This document shows positions 57,994 to 64,000 of a DNA stretch of 64,000 nucleotides, one piece after another. Under the pieces are notes generated by a model, which saw only the letters and a program-made list of their open reading frames with translations, was not told where the DNA came from and did not search any database. The DNA is from Poecilobothrus nobilitatus (lineage: Eukaryota; Arthropoda; Insecta; Diptera; Dolichopodidae): contig OX352774.1 in the NCBI GenBank assembly GCA_947095535.1, positions 235,935,825 to 235,999,824 on the forward strand. The letters are read 5' to 3'. The position numbers were made by a program, and so were the translations under genes. The first letter of the stretch is position 1. Each line of letters starts with the position of its first letter.

Positions 57994-58176
57994 TTATAAG
58001 AAATTGTTGCAACGTATCAAAAGATGGCCTATACAAAGAGTAAACGGCAATTTAATCATATTCTCTGCTTCGGATAAATTTATTTCAGAAGCGATTAACT
58101 CAAAATGAATGAATTTTAATTGATCTGTATCTGATTGCAAAAGAAAGACATAGTACAATGTTAGATTGTGTTTCAA
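57994..58176 (-). other. Unassigned 60-codon open frame
   Basis: The minus frame encodes a peptide of balanced composition (for example HFELIASEINLSEAENMIKL) starting at ATG 58174-58176, unlike the poly-F/poly-K frames elsewhere. A polypyrimidine stretch TTTCTTTTGCAATCAG inside the frame could also be an acceptor, in which case only the part after it would be exon. No domain, no upstream partner and no promoter were seen. It may be a fragment attached to repeat C2, which ends next to it. Confidence 0.2.
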
Positions 58177-60565
58177 TCTGTACGGTACCTAGCAAAAATC
58201 TGAAGATTGGTATTGACACCATATCAAAATAGAGCATTGAGAACTACGATAATTATATTTTCAAAGCATATAAAAAATAATTAAAAACTTCTACATATCA
58301 TATATTCGTATACAATATCGAATCAATAGTGCATATTCTACAAGAACAAAACTTTTTTTCTTAAAACTTCTTACACATACTAGATAAACAGTTTGAAAAT
58401 CATTAATTTATATTTTCTTTTTTTAATGAATTTAAAAGTTTAAAAAAAAAAAACCACAACTTCCACTCTTTTAATCCCTTTTAAGGTTTCATGTCTGTTT
58501 TTATTTTTTTGACATATTGGAACTTTATAAAAAACAAAAAAAACAAAAACGACAGTTTTAAAGTGGGTATAATTTCAGTCAAAAGAAAAACCTAAACAAC
58601 GTGATACATCCTTATGTAAAAAAAAATATAATAATAATGTATCTACGTATATCTCTATTAAATATATAAATATCACATGTTTATTACATACGTATATATA
58701 TATTAAATATTATGCATGTAAAAGAAAATTTATATAAAATACCAAAAATATATAACGACTACCGGGATTTTTTTTTTTTTTTATTCTGTTATACTATTCA
58801 ATAATCAACCGATTCAATTCAATTCAATAGAAAAAAAAAAAAAACAAAAAAAAAAAATCCAAATCATTATTTAGAAAAAAAACAAAAAATACAGGTGAGT
58901 TATAATAAGTATGCAAATATAATATAATATATTCATGCACTCTTATATAATATGTGTATATATAAATAAATGTGTGTTAGTTTTAATATGTTCTAAAGTA
59001 TCTAATAGATACATGAATATTTTATTCGATTTTTATTTTTTTGCATGGGAGTACCATTGAATTTATTGCTTAGTTTTTGGTTTTTTCTTTTTTTTTGTAA
59101 CTTTAAGCTATTCAAAAAACAAAAAAAAAAAACAAAAATTAAGAAGAACAACATGAAAAACGTTTTTTATATGTACATATAACTAACTTGCAACTATTAT
59201 ACAATAGAATAAATCTACAGTTTATTAATAAGCGTTTTATTCAAATAATCGCTTTAAACTTTTTATAAATTATATAATATGTGTATATGTATGTATTCAA
59301 TATTCATATACATATGTACATATATTATGTCCGGTTTGTTCTGATATTCATATATAAATATAATATGTATGTACATATATAATGTACATAAGACCGCACT
59401 GAATTATGTATTTTCAGTTTTTTCTTTCCAATAAAAAAAAAAAACTATCTACAAGCCTTTTTTTCCAGAATTTTTTTTTTCTTTTTTTTTTTTTGGTATA
59501 ATTTATTATTAGTATAAAGTTGTTGTTGTTGTTGTTGCTAAATGCTAATATAGCTGCTTCTTGGTATGTCGGAAATTATTATTATATTATTTTGCAATAT
59601 GGCTTAATTCATAATAAGTTGAAAAAAAAAAAAAATTTTAGAGCAGTCAAAAAAGAAGAAGAAGCAGATGTTGCAAATAATATAATAGGTTTGTTGGAGA
59701 CCGTTTTATATAATTTTTTTTTTATTTTGTTGTTGTTGTCTTTTGTTTTTATAAAATTTTTTGTTTATTTAAAAGGTATTTGCTTCCGCACTACATAAAT
59801 TATATATTCTCACAATAAATTCCCTATATACGATCAGTATATTATGAAATGACTTGAAATAAATGGGTAGAGTAGAGTTTCTACAAAAAAAAAAAAAAAG
59901 TCATATGTTGTAATTTAATAGGAATACATATTATATAGTATGCATTAATATAATAGATATGTACATAGGTACATATGAATATAAATATTTTTTGCTTTTA
60001 TTTTGTTGTTTCTTAAACCTTTGCTACTTTTAATCTTAAAATAAAAAATAAAAAAAAAAAAAAAGTTTTGTTACAGTTTTTAACATTAAATTTTTTTTTT
60101 TTTTTTGGATTTTTCCATACTCTCTAAACATTTAGCAAAATTCGAGAATATTCGCAGTTTTTTTTTTTTAGATTATGTAATAAATGTTTGGATCTTATAA
60201 AGTGGTCAAATAAAAAGTTTTAAGGATTGAATAATATAAGAATTTTTTTTTTTCAAATGTTCCTGCATTTTTTAATCCTTGAATAGGTTTGTAGAGTATA
60301 ATAATCAATAATGATTCAATAATGTTACATGGTTCAATTTAGTATTTATAGTATATTTTATTTTTTAATACTTTTTATGACATTTAAAGTATTAAATTAA
60401 TAAAAATATAACCGTTAGCGTTTCACTCAAAAAGTTTAGGGTTTAAACCCCGTTCACAATATATCAAAAGTTCATATAACATTCTCATAAATTATTTTAA
60501 CATTGTTAAGTTGAGGATAAATTTGTTTGTTTATTGCAGCATCCATTTGTTCTGCTTTTTGTTTT
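58177..60565. other. A/T-rich segment with homopolymers and TTGTTG triplets
   Basis: No gene could be supported. The 92-codon open frame at 59520-59798 starts in a TTGTTG run and crosses poly-A and poly-T; it is treated as chance. A CAG/GTGAGT donor-like site near 58893 has no credible exon upstream. Confidence 0.5.
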
Positions 60566-61409
60566 TATACCCGTACAAATGTAGTTCTCAGAACATAATA
60601 AATTTGCGATTACGTTTGTAACACCTTAAAGGAAACGAAAAATATATAGTAAATAGTAAATTTTGCACATGATATCTCAAAAATTTATAGAGATAAGTTT
60701 CTTTTTTTTTTACAATTTCACCTTTGTAAAATTCTTAGTTTCGCTATATATTTTAATTGTATAAATTCCATCGGCGGGTTCTATAGCTGTCATCTTCTTT
60801 TTTTTACATAAAAATAACACATTGTCAAGGGGTCTCGATAGTCTAGTAGGTAAAAACGTATAATATAGATGTAGTTGTAAACACCGAGGGACAGTGGATT
60901 CGCATCCCACACAAGTCGTAAGAAAATTCACGATTACTGCAGCTGCGGCTAAAAGTGAAGACTATATAATTTTCTTGTCGCATTGCCGGAGAATAAACAA
61001 AACAAAACTCTGTGTTCATATTAAAGCTATGTTTCTGAAATTTTGTGAAAAGATGTCAAATTGCATATTACAATACCTTCTGTAAAATTTAGTTTGTATA
61101 ACGTAACAAATTCGGTAGCGCCGAAATTTATATATTCATATCTTAGTACGACAAAGCTATAAATCCATCTGAAATTTTGCAAAATATGATCCAGTTTTAT
61201 GGCAATAATTTTTGTTAGATTTTGGTTAGTACGGGGTAATGGGTTCAAGAAGCTAGAATAAAATCCTAAAATTTGTATAAATATGTATTTCAATAAACTA
61301 CATATCTGAATTTTTCTAAAATATAAATAGATTTTGTGGTAACATAGCATAACTTATGTTCGTGCGAGTATCCTATAGTTATAACAGTCATCTATACACA
61401 CTTCCTCAT
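60566..61409 (+). repeat. Family B repeat interrupted by a SINE (B4)
   Basis: Head TATACCCGTACAAATG, then ACGTTTGTAACACCTTAAAG and GATATCTCAAAAATTTATAG. The SINE sits at about 60828-61009, and B text resumes with TTTCTGAAATTTTGTGAAAA, CATATCTTAGTACGAC, GTAATGGGTTCAAGAAGC and the right end GTTCGTGCGAGTATCC and CTTCCTCATT. GCACGAA in the tail is the reverse counterpart of the CGTAC-GAACATA head. The 107-codon minus open frame at 61027-61350 lies within the repeat and is not a gene. Confidence 0.78.
60828..61009 (+). mobile_element. tRNA-derived SINE, copy 1
   Basis: The head GGTCTCGATAGTCTAGTAGG contains an A-box-like TAGTCTAGTAGG (60839-60850) and is followed by a B-box-like GGATTCGCATCC (60896-60907), the internal Pol III promoter pattern of tRNA genes. 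After the tRNA-like part come GTCGTAAGAAAATTCACG, GCTGCGGCTAAAAGTG and a tail GGAGAATAAACAAAACAAAA. The same series in the same order occurs on the minus strand at 62692-62872, so this is an interspersed family and not a lone pseudogene. It interrupts repeat B4. SINEs of this type are copied by the machinery of a partner LINE; no target duplication could be identified. Confidence 0.72.
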
Positions 61410-62457
61410 TTTTTTTAATCTAAAAATATTTACTCTTTATTAAGTTTTAGTAAATTGTTTTAGTTTTAGGTATCATTAATATCAAATTCAATTAACAAAA
61501 AAAGTTTTTAAATTTTGTCGCCCTTAACTGCTTGTTAATTTTTTAACACAAATTTTTAGAAATTAATTTGATACTAAATAACGTACCCTAAAGTTTTTAT
61601 TTTGTTAAATAATTTTTAAATACTTATATAGCAGCTGATAAGGACTCTCTAAACTAACAAAAAGGTTTTTTTTTTTTTTTTGTTGAAAGTTAAAAATTTT
61701 GAATTTTATAGAAAAAGGATTTGTAAAATTTATACAGAATGTTCTTTTTTTTTTTGGTAATTTATTTTAAATGATTCTGTGAATCGAATACTAAAGATAA
61801 AATAAAAATTTGAATAGAAGATTTTCATTTTATTTTAATAGCATTTTTAAAAGTATTGAAAATTTTTAAGTTATTATCACTATATTCAATGTATTAATAG
61901 TCAATACATGCAAATATTTAAATTCATTAATATAGTAAAAAATCAATTTTATTGATTATGTGAGTACTATAACAGCATTTAAATTAACATAAGAGGATTT
62001 TTCATAATTAAAGTACTTATTTTCATACTTATATGAAAAATTTTAATAAAAATCATATAGGATTTAATTAATATTTTTAAAATCATCATAATTTTTCATT
62101 ATCCATTATTTTTAAATTGCCTTTGCAATATCTAAATCAATTTTTATATCAAATTTGTGAGGATTACTACAAAATTTCCAAGAAATCCTCTTAGATCAAT
62201 CCATACTTGAAAACGCATATTATACTTACATGAAAATGTAATTTATTATTATCATATATCGCGTAATTTAATCTTAAAATACTAACTTTTAAAATTAGTG
62301 TTTGTTATTCTTATTTTTTTTTAATGCTAAGACACGACTTATTTCAATAAGTTTAACATAAGTATATATGTAAGTATCTTATGAATAATAAAATTATTTT
62401 TTTGACATACTAAAAAATCAAGTAAAAATAAGTTTGCTTTATATAATACATAATATT
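61410..62457. other. A/T-rich non-coding segment
   Basis: No gene or structured repeat could be supported between the two SINE-bearing B repeats. Confidence 0.5.
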
Positions 62458-63152
62458 TATACCAGTATGATATTTTTGGGTATGTTAAAATTGTTCCACC
62501 GTTTGTAACATATCGAAATTAGCATGACAGATATAACCCCACGGATATGAATCGGACTATAGAATCAAAAATGAATCGATTACGATATACCGCTCTGTGC
62601 ATCGGTTTGATTATCGTTAAATGGCAGGTTGGAATCTTCTTTGAGAGAGTTCACCCAAAATATATGTAGTTACATATATTTTTATATGGTTTTTTTGTTT
62701 TAGTTTATTTCCATGCTACATAAATATTACAAGGAAACTTACACAGCCTTTCCTTTCCAGGTGCGGCTGAAAATGTCGCAAGAGGAAATTATTCTTACGA
62801 TGTGTGTGAGATTCGAACCTACACTCCACCCTGTGTTTACAAAAACATTTTATACGCTCTCACCCAGAGACCTTTTTTATATTTTATTCATACATGCATA
62901 CTTATTTTTAAAAATTTATTTTGGATTTAAAAATTTATTTGGACTAGTGTAGGTATCCAGAAATATTAATATTATATAATTTACTTATATTAATGACGAT
63001 AACACTAATGATTGATTAGAATATGAAATTAAGTTTAATTATTGTACACGAATCACATTACATATTAAATTTTAAAAGATATCCAATTTGTATACATTTA
63101 TTTCATGGAGAGTCAGAACTATGGCAAGGGAATGGAATTGTATTCTTCGTCG
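62458..63152 (+). repeat. Family B repeat with a SINE on the opposite strand (B5)
   Basis: Head TATACCAGTATGATATTTTTGGG, then CCGTTTGTAACATATCGAAA, ATATGAATCGGACTATAG and a decayed CCGCTCTGTGCATCGG instead of the GTCC tract. After the SINE and A/T-rich DNA a B-type tail appears at about 63105-63152 (GAGAGTCAGAACTATGGCAA, TGTATTCTTCGTCG; compare the tail of B1). The middle modules are lost or unreadable. Confidence 0.55.
62692..62872 (-). mobile_element. tRNA-derived SINE, copy 2
   Basis: On the minus strand it starts GGTCTCTGGGTGAGAGCG at 62872 and carries GGTTCGAATCTC (B box, around 62818-62808), closer to the tRNA consensus than in copy 1. It then shows ATCGTAAGAATAATTTCC, TTTTCAGCCGCACC, AAGGCTGTGTAAGTTTCC and a tail GGAAATAAACTAAAACAAAA. 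The shared body after the B box, and the shared tail, show that the two copies come from one SINE family. The 79-codon plus open frame at 62713-62952 is an antisense by-product. Confidence 0.75.
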
Positions 63153-64000
63153 TTTTTTTTTTTTAAATTTAAAATTAAAAAAAAAAAAAAAGTACTCAAA
63201 CTTTGAATCTAAGAATTTAGTTAATTATGAAAGTAAATAATTAGTCTTACTTAGAAAAAATACATATAATGTGATATTGATGGATCTACTTATTAAAATT
63301 TATATATATAGGTATCTTTAGAATTATTTTAACCATTCATTTTTAACATTAAGTTTCACACCAAATATACATACATACAGGAATAATCTTGAATTGAGCA
63401 TCAATTTTTACCACAATTAAACTAAAAACCATACAAAAATGAATAAAAATTAATAATAAATTATTTTCAAGCAGCTTCTTCTTAAGTACAAGTAATTACT
63501 TTTAGTGTTACCTATGACCTAAAAAGTAGCTAGCTTAATTTTTTTGTTTTTTTTTTTTTTTTTTTAATCCAAAAGGTCTTAACATATAACAATAAAAACT
63601 TTGAACTCCCCTGTAAAGAGAAAAAAAAAATAAAAACAGAAACAATATAAAATTCAATGATTTAAGATTTTTTACAGTTAAATAAAATATAAAAAAAAAA
63701 GCACAATAAAATTACATAATATCTACTGTATAACAAATAACAATACAAAAATTGAAACAAAAATTACAAAAAAAAAAAAAAAAATTGAGAAAAGAAAGAC
63801 AAAAAAACATTTTGAATATTTAAACAGATTATATTGTTGTTTCTTTTTTTTTATTTAAAATTACAAAAAAAAAGAATAAAAACAAAATAACAGAAATGAA
63901 ACAAAACATATAAATTTTATTTTGTGTTTGTGAAAGGAATGATTTTTTTTTTTTTTTCTTGTAAGGCTTCATTTACATATTATAGTTCTTCTTTTCTTTG
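63153..64000. other. A/T-rich non-coding segment
   Basis: Homopolymer A and T tracts and short A/C-rich stretches up to the end of the window. No gene could be supported. Confidence 0.5.

Noticed and set aside
61027..61350. Minus-strand 107-codon open frame
   Set aside because: It lies wholly inside a family B repeat that is non-coding in its other copies.

Overview
This window reads as a gene-poor, very A+T-rich stretch of a eukaryotic nuclear genome, most likely from an arthropod and probably a fly (Diptera). The basis is composition (long A and T runs, TA microsatellites, TTGTTG/CAACAA triplet tracts), interspersed repeats carrying GTCC microsatellites in the style of the dipteran mini-me/DINE-1 repeats, and relics of insect-type transposons. 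No convincing host protein-coding gene was found. Nearly all open frames of 60-115 codons are low-complexity products of A/T runs or lie inside repeats. The window is best read as intergenic DNA or the inside of one or more very large introns. The assignment to flies is an inference.

The dominant content is two related, modular, non-coding repeat families. Family A (copies near 0.4-1.7, 5.6-6.0, 12.1-13.3, 17.1-17.8, 18.4-18.8, 22.9-23.5, 32.5, 39.3, 41.2, 42.5-43.1 and 49.8 kb) begins GCACATTTCC, has a GTCC microsatellite, and ends GGAAATGTGC, so its termini are inverted repeats. Family B (near 2.4-4.0, 43.7-44.1, 50.9-51.5, 54.9-55.3, 60.6-61.4 and 62.5-63.2 kb) begins TATACCCGTA..GAACATA, also has a GTCC tract, and ends in an inverted version of its start followed by a CTCTTCCTCGTTT-like tail. 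The copy at 2.4 kb joins a B head to an A body, which links the two families.

Other mobile DNA: a palindromic MITE at 6630-6772 with perfect 38-bp terminal inverted repeats and a perfect 9-bp target duplication; a pair of tRNA-derived SINE copies (60.83 kb on + and 62.69 kb on -), each inside a family B copy; a broken IS630/Tc1/mariner transposase of DD41D-like type at 44.48-44.82 kb; two unrelated LINE reverse-transcriptase C-terminal relics on the minus strand (26.99-27.17 and 28.71-29.29 kb); a degenerate element with CAGGGTGTCCC-type ends at 9.2-9.7 kb; a third repeat family C (41.8-42.2 and 57.7-58.0 kb), one copy of which holds a nearly identical 142-bp tandem duplication; and a fold-back structure at 37.66-38.26 kb.

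Smaller structures are tandem arrays (29 bp x3 at 22.2 kb, 94 bp x2 at 36.6 kb, about 176 bp x2 at 21.6 kb), an array of GC-rich palindromes at 10.9-11.2 kb, perfect or near-perfect hairpins (21.5, 24.3 and 34.6 kb), and microsatellites. The only host-type signal is weak: an acceptor/donor pair that could bound a 59-bp untranslated exon at 4312-4370. The segments between listed features are A/T-rich DNA in which nothing more could be supported. All similarities were judged by eye, so boundaries of degenerate copies are approximate.
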